From Sphingomonas xanthus (lineage in GTDB: Bacteria > Pseudomonadota > Alphaproteobacteria > Sphingomonadales > Sphingomonadaceae), in NCBI RefSeq assembly GCF_007998985.1, contig NZ_CP041659.1, positions 434,001 through 498,000 of the forward strand: a stretch of DNA of 64,000 bases, read 5' to 3'. Below the pieces are notes generated by a model. That model had not been told where the DNA came from and made no database searches. It worked only from the letters and a program-made list of their open reading frames with translations. How positions within the stretch are numbered: the stretch's first letter is position 1; the number at the start of each line of letters is the position of its first letter. A program made the translations under genes and the position numbers. Shown here piece by piece: positions 25,919 through 35,104 of the stretch.

Positions 25919-27237
25919 GCCACCAGCCGGACTCGGCGTCCGCCGCTGATGCCGTCATTGCCGAAAATGCCGCAGTTGCTGCCCTTTTCGAAATAGTTGG
26001 TGGCCGCGCTGTTGCCGGTGAAGATGATCCGGCGGCTGACGAAGCGGGTGCAGACCGCGGTCGCCGTTCCTGATCCGTTATAGGTCACCGACTGGTTGGG
26101 GAAGTACAGCGCCCCCTGGATAATCTGGCTGCCACCGCCATTGAACTTATTGGGGCTGCCGGAGCCACTGGCGTCGACGGCCCGCCGGTCCTGGAACACC
26201 GCGATCCCGCGATATTTGTTCGACGCGTCGCTCGGCGCGGAAATATTCATCTTGCCCTGCGCCTGCATGTCGAAAGTGCCGATCTTGGCATCGCTCGCCA
26301 TGTCCTTGTTGGTCAGAACAATGGTGCAGTTGGTGCAGTTCAATGTCCCCTGCACGGTGACGTCGCCGGCGGTATTCTTGTTGTGCCCCGTGACGTAGAT
26401 CGTCTTGTTTGACCCCAGGTCCCAGGTCCGGTTGGATCCCACGTTGATCGAGGAATAGCAGAGCGTCGCCGCCCCGGAAGGTACCGACGTGCTGTCGGAC
26501 GCGGACGGCGGATTGGCGGGACATCCCGACATTTCCGAAGCGGTCGGATTGACCGATTCATAAGGATCCTTCACCGGCGTCGTATAGGGGTCATATTTGG
26601 CGACATTCCATTGTGACGACGCCTGCACCGCGCCGACTGCTGCGATCACGGATGCGGTCACCGACGAACTGTTGCCGTTGGACAGCGCAGAGTTGGCCGA
26701 AGGGGAATTGCTGATCATTCCGCAATTCATGCTGATCGACGTATTGCCGCCAACGGTGATACCGGTCTTGCTCGCACTCGGCTCCAGCGTGATGACGCAA
26801 TATTCGTCGGTGCCGGGGACGCTCGCCGCGATCGCGTTGGCGCGGATAATCGGCGCCGCCGTCATGAACATCGCGCTGAACGGAAGCGCCTTGCGGATCT
26901 GCAGACCAACCTGGACCCGTTCGCGCATGTCGCCGCTGTTGGCGAGCAGGGCGACGGTCGGCGCGGCGAGCAGCGCGATGCCGGTATGGTGGTTCAGCGA
27001 AATGTCGGTATCGACTGCGGAGCGGACTGCAGTCTCATTGTCGTTCTTGGTGCGCGTATAGACCCCGGCGATCGCCGCCGAATCCGCCGCGCGCTGCAAC
27101 TGGCGCTTCCACAAGGCCCATTGGATGGTGTCGGTTGCAAGACCGGATGCACCGACCACCAGCGGCAGCGTTGCCGCAGCGATGATGATCGTGCTGCCTT
27201 TTTCCGAGTCCCAAAGCCGCTTGAACGGATTCTGCAT
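25915..27237 (-). CDS. TadG-like pilus assembly protein with N-terminal Flp/Tad helix
   Basis: 440 residues. LWDSEKGSTIIIAAATLPLV, then VGASGLATDTIQWALWKRQL is the TadG-type N-terminal membrane helix and adjacent helix (QRAADSAAIAGV). The long remainder is rich in Ser, Thr, Asn and Gly, with repeated cysteine pairs (TLNCTNCTIVLTN, SMNCGMI) and beta-helix-like character, as expected for a surface-exposed domain. First gene of the set; no ATPase (TadA), secretin or major pilin gene is in the window. Confidence 0.82.
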   Translation of the reverse strand: MQNPFKRLWDSEKGSTIIIAAATLPLVVGASGLATDTIQWALWKRQLQRAADSAAIAGVYTRTKNDNETAVRSAVDTDISLNHHTGIALLAAPTVALLANSGDMRERVQVGLQIRKALPFSAMFMTAAPIIRANAIAASVPGTDEYCVITLEPSASKTGITVGGNTSISMNCGMISNSPSANSALSNGNSSSVTASVIAAVGAVQASSQWNVAKYDPYTTPVKDPYESVNPTASEMSGCPANPPSASDSTSVPSGAATLCYSSINVGSNRTWDLGSNKTIYVTGHNKNTAGDVTVQGTLNCTNCTIVLTNKDMASDAKIGTFDMQAQGKMNISAPSDASNKYRGIAVFQDRRAVDASGSGSPNKFNGGGSQIIQGALYFPNQSVTYNGSGTATAVCTRFVSRRIIFTGNSAATNYFEKGSNCGIFGNDGISGGRRVRLVA

Positions 27238-27341
27238 ATCGGTTTCCCAGTTGCCCTATTCCCGGAATCTCCCCCCCATTTGCCACCACAGGGTAAGCAA
27301 AGCGTTCCGAGGAGTGGTTAAGCGCCGTTCACCATGACCGC

Positions 27342-27369
27342 TTGAAGCCCCGCGTCTTACACCTATAAT
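27342..27369 (+). promoter_or_regulatory. Sigma-70-type promoter for the telA-like operon
   Basis: TTGAAG at 27342-27347, a 16-base spacer, then a perfect TATAAT at 27364-27369. It lies 78 bases before the start codon at 27447. The best -10 box I noticed in the window's intergenic DNA. Confidence 0.65.
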
Positions 27370-27446
27370 ACAGTTAAGACCCCTTGCGCGCAGATGGTGA
27401 GCCGTTCACCCTTTGCGGGACAGCCGAGGGCATGGAGGATTGACGA

Positions 27447-28667
27447 ATGGCCAGCGACGCTAAGGGTGCGACCGCCACTGCGACGGCAACCAAGATCAAG
27501 CTGGAGCCGCCCGAAGCGCTCCAGCCCATCGCCGTGCAGGAAGCGGCGGGTCTCGTCCCGCTCAAGAGCGAGGAGACGAGCGAGCTGGACCAGAAGGTCG
27601 CCAAGTTTGTCGACGAGCTTGCGGCGCTGGACTCGAACAGCCCCGATTTCGGCAAGAAGGTCGACCAGCTGACGGCGATGGGCCGCAAGGAAATCGCCGA
27701 GGCGGCCGGCGCGTCGAACCGCTTCCTCGACCGGCCGGTCAAGGCGATCGACAGCGATACCGGGATCGGCGCCGACCTGACCGAGCTTCGCCGCACGGTC
27801 GAGGACCTCGACCCCAAGGAGAACAGCAAGGCCTTTTCGACCCGCAAGTTCCTGGGGATCATCCCCTTCGGCAAACGGGTGAACCATTATTTTGACAAAT
27901 ATCGCAGCAGCCAGACTCATATCTCGGCGATCCTGTCGCGGCTTGCCAATGGCAAGGACGAGCTGCTGATGGACAATGCCGCGATCGATACCGAACGGGC
28001 CAATCTGTGGAAAACGATGCACCGGCTGGAGCAGATGATCCACATCTCCAAGGCGCTCGACAAGAAGCTTGAGGACAAGGCCAACGAGCTCGACGCGACC
28101 GAGCCGGCCAAGGCCAAGGCGATCCGCGAAAGCGCGCTGTTCTACACGCGCCAGCGGACCACCGACCTGCTGACCCAGATGGCGGTGACGGTGCAGGGCT
28201 ATCTCGCCCTCGACCTCGTGAAGAAGAACAATGTCGAGCTAGTGAAGGGTGTCGACCGCGCCTCGACCACCACCGTCGCGGCGCTGCGCACCGCGGTTAC
28301 CGTCGCCCAGGCGCTGACCAATCAGAAACTGGTCCTGGAACAGATCGGCGCGCTCAACACCACCACCGCCAACATGATCGACACCACCGGCGAGATGCTG
28401 CGCACCCAGACCGGCGCGATCCATGAACAGGCGGCCTCGTCGACCATTCCGCTGGAAACGCTGCAGCGCGCCTTCCAGAACATCTACGATACGATGGACC
28501 AGATCGACCAGTTCAAGCTCGCCGCGCTCGCCAATATGAAGCAGACCGTCGACACGCTTGGGAACGAGGTCGAAAAGTCGAAGGGCTATATCGCCCGTGC
28601 CGAAGGCGTCGCCCAGGGCAAGCTGGAAAATGCCGCCTCCCCCTTCACCCCGATTGAGAGCCAATGA
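27447..28667 (+). CDS. TelA family protein (toxic anion resistance)
   Basis: 406 residues, mostly alpha-helical. After a variable N-terminus the TelA domain runs from about residue 60: NRFLDRPVKAI, LGIIPFGKRVNHYFDKYRSS, LWKTMHRLEQMIHISKALDK, ESALFYTRQRTTDLLTQMAV, VQGYLALDLVKKNNVELVKG, VDRASTTTVAALRTAVTVAQ. TelA proteins were named for tellurite resistance, but their normal role looks like envelope or stress protection. GGAGG precedes the ATG. The next gene overlaps by 4 bases. Confidence 0.9.
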   Translation: MASDAKGATATATATKIKLEPPEALQPIAVQEAAGLVPLKSEETSELDQKVAKFVDELAALDSNSPDFGKKVDQLTAMGRKEIAEAAGASNRFLDRPVKAIDSDTGIGADLTELRRTVEDLDPKENSKAFSTRKFLGIIPFGKRVNHYFDKYRSSQTHISAILSRLANGKDELLMDNAAIDTERANLWKTMHRLEQMIHISKALDKKLEDKANELDATEPAKAKAIRESALFYTRQRTTDLLTQMAVTVQGYLALDLVKKNNVELVKGVDRASTTTVAALRTAVTVAQALTNQKLVLEQIGALNTTTANMIDTTGEMLRTQTGAIHEQAASSTIPLETLQRAFQNIYDTMDQIDQFKLAALANMKQTVDTLGNEVEKSKGYIARAEGVAQGKLENAASPFTPIESQ

Positions 28668-29386
28668 TCCCCGACAAGGTTACCCAGAGAATCGATCACG
28701 CCAACGCCGTCTTCGCGCGCCTCGACGAGCGCGACGGGTCCGTTCGCGACGCCGCCCGGCGGGAGCGCGCCCGGCTCAATGCCGGCCTTGGCAGGACAGC
28801 GACCAAGGTCGGGCTCGCCGTCGGGGTGATCAGCCTCGCCACGATCGGCGTCGGCCTCATCACGCCGATCGGCATGTTCGGGTTCCTCGCCGCGGTCGGG
28901 TTGGCGATCGGTGTCGCGGCACTCCTGCTGTTCACGGGGGGGCGTGAGATCGCCGCCCCCAACGTCGCCCCCGACCTGCCCAACGGGCAGATGGTACAGC
29001 GCTTCGATAGTTACCTTTTCCGCGCCCGCCGCGGCCTACCGGCCCCGGCGCAGGCCGAACTGGACCGGCTTTCCGCTCAGCTACCGGCGCTTCGCCAGAC
29101 GCTTGAGCGGGTGCCCGACCTCGATCCGCAGGCGCAGGACGCACGGCGGCTGATGTCGGTCCATTTGCCGAACCTCATCGACCGTTACCTCCATGTCCCG
29201 AACGACTTTCGCGGCCAGCAGGACGGCGAAGGGGCAACGGTCGATCAACGGCTTGTCGAGGCCTTGGCGGCAGGCAGGACCGCGCTCGCCGATATCGGCC
29301 AGGCACTGGCACGCAACGACCTGGCAGCGTTCGAAACCCAGGGCCGTTTCATCCAGACCCGCTATAACGAGAAGACGCTCGACTAG
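28664..29386 (+). CDS. Membrane protein co-transcribed with TelA (XpaC-like role suggested)
   Basis: 240 residues. Two close hydrophobic helices at about residues 47-65 and 68-87 (VGLAVGVISLATIGVGLITP, then GMFGFLAAVGLAIGVAALLL) form a hairpin; the C-terminal ~130 residues are helical and soluble. No enzyme motif is visible. In Firmicutes telA-like genes pair with the membrane gene xpaC; the same arrangement here suggests an equivalent partner, but sequence similarity to XpaC was not tested. Confidence 0.7.
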   Translation: MIPDKVTQRIDHANAVFARLDERDGSVRDAARRERARLNAGLGRTATKVGLAVGVISLATIGVGLITPIGMFGFLAAVGLAIGVAALLLFTGGREIAAPNVAPDLPNGQMVQRFDSYLFRARRGLPAPAQAELDRLSAQLPALRQTLERVPDLDPQAQDARRLMSVHLPNLIDRYLHVPNDFRGQQDGEGATVDQRLVEALAAGRTALADIGQALARNDLAAFETQGRFIQTRYNEKTLD

Positions 29387-30591
29387 CCGACGATCCCGCG
29401 TTCCCTGAAGTCCCGAAGGGTGGCTTCGTCCAGCCATTCGCGCAGCAAGTCGCCATGTTCGCCTAGCGCAGGCGGAGGAAGCGCCGCGTCCGCGCGACGG
29501 GAATCGATGCGGATCGGCGATCCGACCATCGGCACCTCGCCAAGCGCGCCGCCGCCAAGCGCGAGGCGCGCACCGCGATGCACCGCCTGCGGATCGGCCA
29601 GCGCCTGGCTGATGCTGTTGATCGGCCCGGCGGGAATCCCCGCGCTCTCCAGCCGTTCTAGCCAGTCGGCGGCAGGCCGGGTCGCGATGATCTTCGCGAT
29701 CATCGGCACCAGCGCCGCGCGCGCCCCGACCCGCGCCGCATTGGTCGCGTAAGCGGGGTCGTCGGCCCACTCGGCATGGCCGAGGATTTTGGCGAGGCGG
29801 CGGAACTGGCGATCGTTGCCGACGGCAATGATGATCGGCTGGTCGGACGCCGCAAAGGGCTGATAGGGGACGATGTTGGGATGACCCGCGCCTAGCCGCT
29901 GCGGATCACGCCCGCTGACCAGCGCATTGGACGCCTGGTTGGCAAGCATCGCCAGCTGCGTGTCGAACAGGGCAAGGTCGATCGTCGCCCCTCCGCCCGT
30001 CTGCTCCCGCCGATAAAGGGCGGCGAGGATGGCGTTGGCGGCATACATTCCGGTGAACAGGTCGGCGACCGCGACGCCGACCTTCATCGGCCCGCCGCCC
30101 GGCTCCCCGTCGGGGATGCCGGTAAGGCTCATCAGCCCGCCCATGCCCTGGATGATATAATCGTAGCCGGCCCGCGACGCCGCGGGGCCATCCTGGCCAA
30201 AACCAGTGATCGAGGCATAGATCAGGCGCGGATTGGCGGCGCGCAGCGAAGCCGAGTCCAGCCCATATCTGGCAAGTCCGCCGACCTTGAAATTTTCGAC
30301 CAGCACATCGGCGCCGGCGGCCATGCTGCGGACCAGCGCCGCGCCGTCCACGCTGGCGATGTCGATCGCCACCGAGCGTTTGCCGCGATTGGCGGCGAGA
30401 AAATAGGCGGCGACCTTTTCCCCTTCATGCTCGAGCCAGGGCGGGCCCCAATGGCGGGTGTCGTCCCCTGCCCCGGGCTGTTCGACCTTGATCACCTCCG
30501 CGCCAAGATCGGCGAGCAACTGGGTCGCCCAAGGTCCGGCCAGCACCCGGCTGAGGTCGATGACCCGGACCCCGCTGAGCGGCCGGCTCAC
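29383..30591 (-). CDS. CaiB/BaiF family CoA transferase (class III)
   Basis: 402 residues. GVRVIDLSRVLAGPWATQLL, then ADLGAEVIKVEQPGAGDDTR, NRGKRSVAIDI, ADVLVENFKVGGLARYGLD, YASITGFGQDGP and VAVADLFTGMYAANAILAAL (with the catalytic aspartate) identify a class III CoA transferase. The acyl substrate cannot be told. Last gene of a minus-strand operon that starts at pgi; overlaps the upstream gene by 4 bases. Confidence 0.9.
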   Translation of the reverse strand: MSRPLSGVRVIDLSRVLAGPWATQLLADLGAEVIKVEQPGAGDDTRHWGPPWLEHEGEKVAAYFLAANRGKRSVAIDIASVDGAALVRSMAAGADVLVENFKVGGLARYGLDSASLRAANPRLIYASITGFGQDGPAASRAGYDYIIQGMGGLMSLTGIPDGEPGGGPMKVGVAVADLFTGMYAANAILAALYRREQTGGGATIDLALFDTQLAMLANQASNALVSGRDPQRLGAGHPNIVPYQPFAASDQPIIIAVGNDRQFRRLAKILGHAEWADDPAYATNAARVGARAALVPMIAKIIATRPAADWLERLESAGIPAGPINSISQALADPQAVHRGARLALGGGALGEVPMVGSPIRIDSRRADAALPPPALGEHGDLLREWLDEATLRDFRERGIVG

Positions 30592-32177
30592 GCCCCGCGC
30601 CGCCCGAACAGGCCGCGGTCCGCAAGGATCGCCTGCGCGGCATTATGGCCCGGCGCGCCGGTCACTCCGCCGCCGGGATGCGCGCCCGACCCGCATAGGT
30701 AGAGGCCGGCAAGCGGCATGCGATAATCGGCGGCGCCGATCATCGGCCGGGCACTGAACAGCTGGTCGAGGCCCATCTTGCCGTGAAAAATATCGCCGCC
30801 GATCAGGCCGAAACGCCGTTCAAGGTCGAGCGGCGAATGGATCTGCCGGGCGATGACCGACTTTGCGAAACCGGGCGCATGACCATCGACGGTGGCGATG
30901 ATCGCGTCGGCGGCGGCCTCGCGCTCCTTGTCCCACGACCGACCGCCTGGAAGCTTGTAACGGAAATGCTGGCAGAACAGCGAGGCGACATGCTTGCCCT
31001 TGGGGGCAAGTCCGGGATCCAACGTCGAGGGGATCAGCATCTCAATCACCGGCTGCGATGACCAGCCGTTGAGCGCCGCGTCGGCATGGGCCCGATCCAT
31101 ATAGGCCATCGACGGGGCCATGATGATGCCCGCGGTAAGATGATCGCCCCGGCCAGGGAGCACGGTGAAACTGGGCAGCTTGTCGAGCGCGACGTTCATC
31201 CGGAAAGTCGCGCTTTCGCAGCCCCAATGGGCGAAATGTTCCTCGACCTGCCGGCTAACCGCGCCTGCCGGGACCAGCCGGTCGAACAATAGCTTGGGAT
31301 TGACCCCGGCGACGACGATCGGAGCCCGCCAGCTCTTCGCGCCAGCCACCAGCCCGGCGGCGCGGTCCTTATCGACGATGATCTCGCTCACCGGGGCATT
31401 GAGAACGATATCCACGCCGGCCTCGCGGCAGGCGGCGGCCATCGCCTGGGTGATCGCCCCCATGCCACCGATAGCATGGCCCCAGGCGCCCGGCACCCCC
31501 GCGGCCTCGCCGAACAGGTGATGGAGCAGGACATAAGCCGTGCCCGGCGTGTAGGGCGACGCGAAATTGCCGACGATGCCATCGAAGGCGAACAGCGCCT
31601 TGGTCAGTTCGCCTTCGAAAAAGCGGTCGAGGATGTCCCCCGCGCTCTTGGTCGCAAATTCGTGGACGGTTCGCACTTCGTCGGTCGACAGGCCGATCAG
31701 GTCCCGGCCGAGGCTGGCCAGTTGCGGCAGGCCACGAAGCCCCGCGCCTGCTTCGGGCGGGGCCTTGAGCAGCCATTTGCGGATCAGCGGGACCACCGTA
31801 TCGAGTGCCTGGTGGTAGCGGTCATAGGCCGCGCCGTCGGCGGGGACGCGGCCCGCGATCGCAGACCGGGTCAGCCCGTCGCGCCCGGTGAGCAGATAAT
31901 GGCCGTCCGCGCCGGGCAGGAAATTATCCTTCTTGCGCAGCACGACTTTCAGCCCATGCCGTTCAAGCGCCATGTCGCGAATGACCTTCGGCTGCAGCAG
32001 CGAGACCGTGTAGCTTGCTGCGCTGTTGCGAAAGCCGGGGTGGAATTCGTCGGTGACAGCCGCGCCGCCGACCTTGTCCGAGGCTTCGAGGACCGCGACC
32101 TTAAGCCCGCGTTTGGCGAGGTAATGGGCGCAGGTCATGCCGTTATGCCCGGCGCCGATGATCAGTGCGTCATGCAT
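30588..32177 (-). CDS. FAD-dependent oxidoreductase, phytoene dehydrogenase-like (PYROXD2 type)
   Basis: 529 residues. FAD-binding motif IIGAGHNGMTCAHYLAKRGL with KVAVLEASDKVGGAAVTDEF; the C-terminal FAD block LYLCGSGAHPGGGVTGAPGH is typical of the PYROXD2/CrtI-like group. No carotenoid genes are nearby, and PYROXD2-type proteins act on substrates other than phytoene. The gene stop and the gor start differ by one shared base, so it is coupled to gor upstream and to the CoA transferase downstream. Confidence 0.85.
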   Translation of the reverse strand: MHDALIIGAGHNGMTCAHYLAKRGLKVAVLEASDKVGGAAVTDEFHPGFRNSAASYTVSLLQPKVIRDMALERHGLKVVLRKKDNFLPGADGHYLLTGRDGLTRSAIAGRVPADGAAYDRYHQALDTVVPLIRKWLLKAPPEAGAGLRGLPQLASLGRDLIGLSTDEVRTVHEFATKSAGDILDRFFEGELTKALFAFDGIVGNFASPYTPGTAYVLLHHLFGEAAGVPGAWGHAIGGMGAITQAMAAACREAGVDIVLNAPVSEIIVDKDRAAGLVAGAKSWRAPIVVAGVNPKLLFDRLVPAGAVSRQVEEHFAHWGCESATFRMNVALDKLPSFTVLPGRGDHLTAGIIMAPSMAYMDRAHADAALNGWSSQPVIEMLIPSTLDPGLAPKGKHVASLFCQHFRYKLPGGRSWDKEREAAADAIIATVDGHAPGFAKSVIARQIHSPLDLERRFGLIGGDIFHGKMGLDQLFSARPMIGAADYRMPLAGLYLCGSGAHPGGGVTGAPGHNAAQAILADRGLFGRRGA

Positions 32178-33517
32178 CAGCGCATCAACACCAGTTCTTC
32201 GGACATCGTCGGGTGAAGCGCGACCGTCGCGTCGAAGTCGGCCTTGCTGAGGCCGGCCTTCACGGCGATCGCCGCGGCTTGCAGGATTTCCGGCGCGTCC
32301 GGGCCGATCATGTGGATTCCCACGACCCGATCGGTCGCGGCGTCGACCACCAGCTTGTAGAGGGATCGTTCGTTGCGTCCTGCCAGCACATTCTTCATCG
32401 GCCGGAAGTCGCTGGTGTAGGTGCGAACCTGGCCGAGCCGGTTGCGGGCCTCGCTTTCGGTCATCCCCACCCCGGCGATCGGCGGGTGGGAGAAGACAGC
32501 ATTGGGGATGCAGTCGTAATTCACCGTCCAGGGCTTGTCGCCGAACTGGCTGTCGGCGAAGGCATGGCCCTCGCGGATCGCCACCGGGGTCAGCTGGACC
32601 CGGTCGGTGACGTCGCCGACCGCGAAAATCGACGGAACGCTGGTTCGGCTTTGCGCGTCGACCTTGATCTGTCCGCGCTCGCCTAGCGCGACTCCGGCTT
32701 CCTCAAGCCCCAGCCCCTCGACATTGGGCACCCGCCCGGTTGCGAATAGGACCGCGTCGGCATCGATATCGTCGCAGCCATCCATCGTCAGGTGGAGCCC
32801 GCCATCATCGCGCGGTTCGATCCTGGTGAAGCTGCTATTGAAGCGAAACTCGATACCCTTGGTCATCGAAATCTGCAGCAGCCGGTCGCGCATCTGCTCG
32901 TCATAGCCGCGCAGGATCGTGTCGGACCGGTTGACCAGCGTCACATGGCTTCCGAACTGGCGGAAGATGCCAGCGAATTCATTGGCGATGTAGCCGCCGC
33001 CGGCGATCACGATCCGCCGGGGCAGATCGTCGAGATGGAACACCTCGTTCGAGCTGATCGCATGGTCGATCCCCTCGATCGGCGGCATGAACGGCCGCGC
33101 CCCGGTAGCGATCAGGATCTTGCCCGCGCTGACCGTCCGGCCGGACGCCAAGCGGACCGCGTTCGGCCCGGCGATCACGGCCCGTTCGTGGAAGATTTCG
33201 ACCTTATGATTCCCGAGCGTTTGGGTATAGAGCCCCTCCAGCCGGGACACTTCGGCAAGCACGTTGTCGCGCAGCACCGGCCAGTTGAAGGTGCATCCGG
33301 GTACATCCCAGCCGAACATCGCGGCGTCGTTCAGATCCTCGGCGAAATGGGCGCCGTAAACGAGCAGCTTCTTGGGCACGCAGCCGCGGATGACGCAGGT
33401 GCCGCCGACCTTATGTTCTTCGGCGATCGCCACCTTCGCCCCATGGGCCGCGGCGATCCGCGCCGCGCGCACACCGCCGGATCCGGCGCCTATCACGAAC
33501 AGGTCAAAATCGCTCAC
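32177..33517 (-). CDS. gor: Glutathione-disulfide reductase
   Basis: 446 residues. FAD motif FVIGAGSGGVRAARIAAAHG, the redox disulfide C41/C46 in GGTCVIRGCVPKKLL, NAD(P)-binding segment VIAGGGYIANEFAGIFRQFG followed by VTLVNRSDTILRGYD, and the C-terminal HPTMSEELV with the active-site histidine. The IRGCVPKKL form is characteristic of glutathione reductase and not of lipoamide dehydrogenase. It recycles the product of gshB. Overlaps pgi by 4 bases. Confidence 0.92.
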   Translation of the reverse strand: MSDFDLFVIGAGSGGVRAARIAAAHGAKVAIAEEHKVGGTCVIRGCVPKKLLVYGAHFAEDLNDAAMFGWDVPGCTFNWPVLRDNVLAEVSRLEGLYTQTLGNHKVEIFHERAVIAGPNAVRLASGRTVSAGKILIATGARPFMPPIEGIDHAISSNEVFHLDDLPRRIVIAGGGYIANEFAGIFRQFGSHVTLVNRSDTILRGYDEQMRDRLLQISMTKGIEFRFNSSFTRIEPRDDGGLHLTMDGCDDIDADAVLFATGRVPNVEGLGLEEAGVALGERGQIKVDAQSRTSVPSIFAVGDVTDRVQLTPVAIREGHAFADSQFGDKPWTVNYDCIPNAVFSHPPIAGVGMTESEARNRLGQVRTYTSDFRPMKNVLAGRNERSLYKLVVDAATDRVVGIHMIGPDAPEILQAAAIAVKAGLSKADFDATVALHPTMSEELVLMR

Positions 33518-35037
33518 AGGCCGGCCCTTTCGATAAGATCGCGGGTCGACGCGTCGAGGCTTGCGCGCCCTTCCGCATCGTCCAGCTTGCGGGCGATCTG
33601 CTTGCCCAGCTCGACCCCGAACTGGTCGAACGGGTTGATCCCCAGAAGCACCGCGTTGGCAAAGGTGCGGTGTTCGTAAAAAGCGAGCAGCGCGCCGAGC
33701 GCGCGCGGGTCGAGCCGGGTCAGCAGGACCGTCGCCGAAGGCCGGTCGCCGGGATAGGCGCGCGCCGGATCGTCATCGCCCTGGCCGGCCATCAGCGCCG
33801 CGCCCTGCGCAAAGCAATTGCCGAGCAGCATCTGGTGATGGCGCGGATCGAGGCTGTCCTCATTTTCGATAACTGCAACGAATTCTACCGGGACCGTGCT
33901 GGTGCCCTGGTGAAGCAACTGAAACACGGCATGCTGGGCATCGGTGCCGACGCCGCCCCAGGTCACCGGTGCTGACCGTCGTCCCAGCGGCTTGCCGTCG
34001 GCGGTGGCCGCCTTGCCGTTCGATTCCATTTCCAGCTGTTGGAGATAATCGGGCAGCAGCCGCAGCCGCTCGTCATAGGCGAACACCGCCCGGCTCTGGG
34101 CCCCGAACCGCTGGGTGTAGGTAAGGTCGGCGCAGGCGGCGAGCAGCGCGACATTGGCCAAGCCATGGCTGAGCTTCACATGGCGGTCCATTTCCGCCGC
34201 GCCCTCGAGCAGTTCCTCAAACGCGCCCCAACCGAGCGCCAGCGCGACCGACAGGCCGACCGACGACCATAAGGAATAGCGTCCGCCCACGCCCTCGCCA
34301 AACGGCAGGATCCGCGTCTCGTCGATCCCGAAGGCGACCGCCTTTTCGGGCGCGGCGGTGACCGCGATCACCTGGCCGTAGGGATCGGCGACCCCGGCAT
34401 CGCGCAACCATTCTAGCGCGGCGTCGAGGTTGGCGAGCGTTTCGGTGGTGGTGAAAGTCTTGCTGACCGCAACGACCAGCGTCGATCCCGGGTCGAGACC
34501 CCACGTCGCCTGGTCGAAGGCTTCGCCGTCGATATTGCTGAGGACGCGCACGTCGAACCGGTCGCTGTCACGGCCGAGCGAATCGATCACAAGATCCGGA
34601 CCCAGCGCAGATCCGCCGATGCCGATGTGGAGGATGGATTCGATCTCGCCGAAAGCGCCGCCTTCGATCGCGTCGACCAGGCTGCGCATCCGCTGGTGGC
34701 GTTCGGCGGCGAGACGATTGTCAGTTGCGCTGCCCTGCCCGCGTTCGGCGACATGGGTGGCGGGCCGCCCTTCCGAGGCGTTGACCACCTCGCCGGCGAA
34801 CAGCGCGTCGCGCGCCTGTAGATAGCCAGCGGCATCGACCAGCGCCTCGAAGGCCGCGCTCAGGGTATCGTCGAGATGGGTCTTCGACCAGTCGAAATGA
34901 ATCGTCGCGACATCGCGCGAATAGCGCGCCACCCGCTCGCCATCGGCCTTGAACAGCTCGGCGAGGCTGGTCGCCGGGTGGCTTTCGATCGCCGTCCAGG
35001 CTGAATCGCGGTCAAGAATCGTCATCGGGAGGGTCAT
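33514..35037 (-). CDS. pgi: Glucose-6-phosphate isomerase
   Basis: 507 residues from the ATG at 35037; alternatives at 35061 and 35025 change the N-terminus by 8 or 4 residues and no start has a good ribosome-binding site. ILHIGIGGSALGPDLV, VAVSKTFTTTETLANLDAAL, GGRYSLWSSVGLSVALALGW, VTWGGVGTDAQHAVFQLLHQ and the C-terminal FDQFGVELGKQIA are diagnostic. It interconverts glucose-6-phosphate and fructose-6-phosphate. First gene of the pgi-gor-oxidoreductase-CoA transferase operon; divergent from lepB. Confidence 0.95.
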   Translation of the reverse strand: MTLPMTILDRDSAWTAIESHPATSLAELFKADGERVARYSRDVATIHFDWSKTHLDDTLSAAFEALVDAAGYLQARDALFAGEVVNASEGRPATHVAERGQGSATDNRLAAERHQRMRSLVDAIEGGAFGEIESILHIGIGGSALGPDLVIDSLGRDSDRFDVRVLSNIDGEAFDQATWGLDPGSTLVVAVSKTFTTTETLANLDAALEWLRDAGVADPYGQVIAVTAAPEKAVAFGIDETRILPFGEGVGGRYSLWSSVGLSVALALGWGAFEELLEGAAEMDRHVKLSHGLANVALLAACADLTYTQRFGAQSRAVFAYDERLRLLPDYLQQLEMESNGKAATADGKPLGRRSAPVTWGGVGTDAQHAVFQLLHQGTSTVPVEFVAVIENEDSLDPRHHQMLLGNCFAQGAALMAGQGDDDPARAYPGDRPSATVLLTRLDPRALGALLAFYEHRTFANAVLLGINPFDQFGVELGKQIARKLDDAEGRASLDASTRDLIERAGL

Positions 35038-35104
35038 AGTCGGCCAAGGACCATTTTCCATCCCCGCTTGACCTTCGCGCCCCAGACCTCAAAAGCGGCG
35101 CTCA

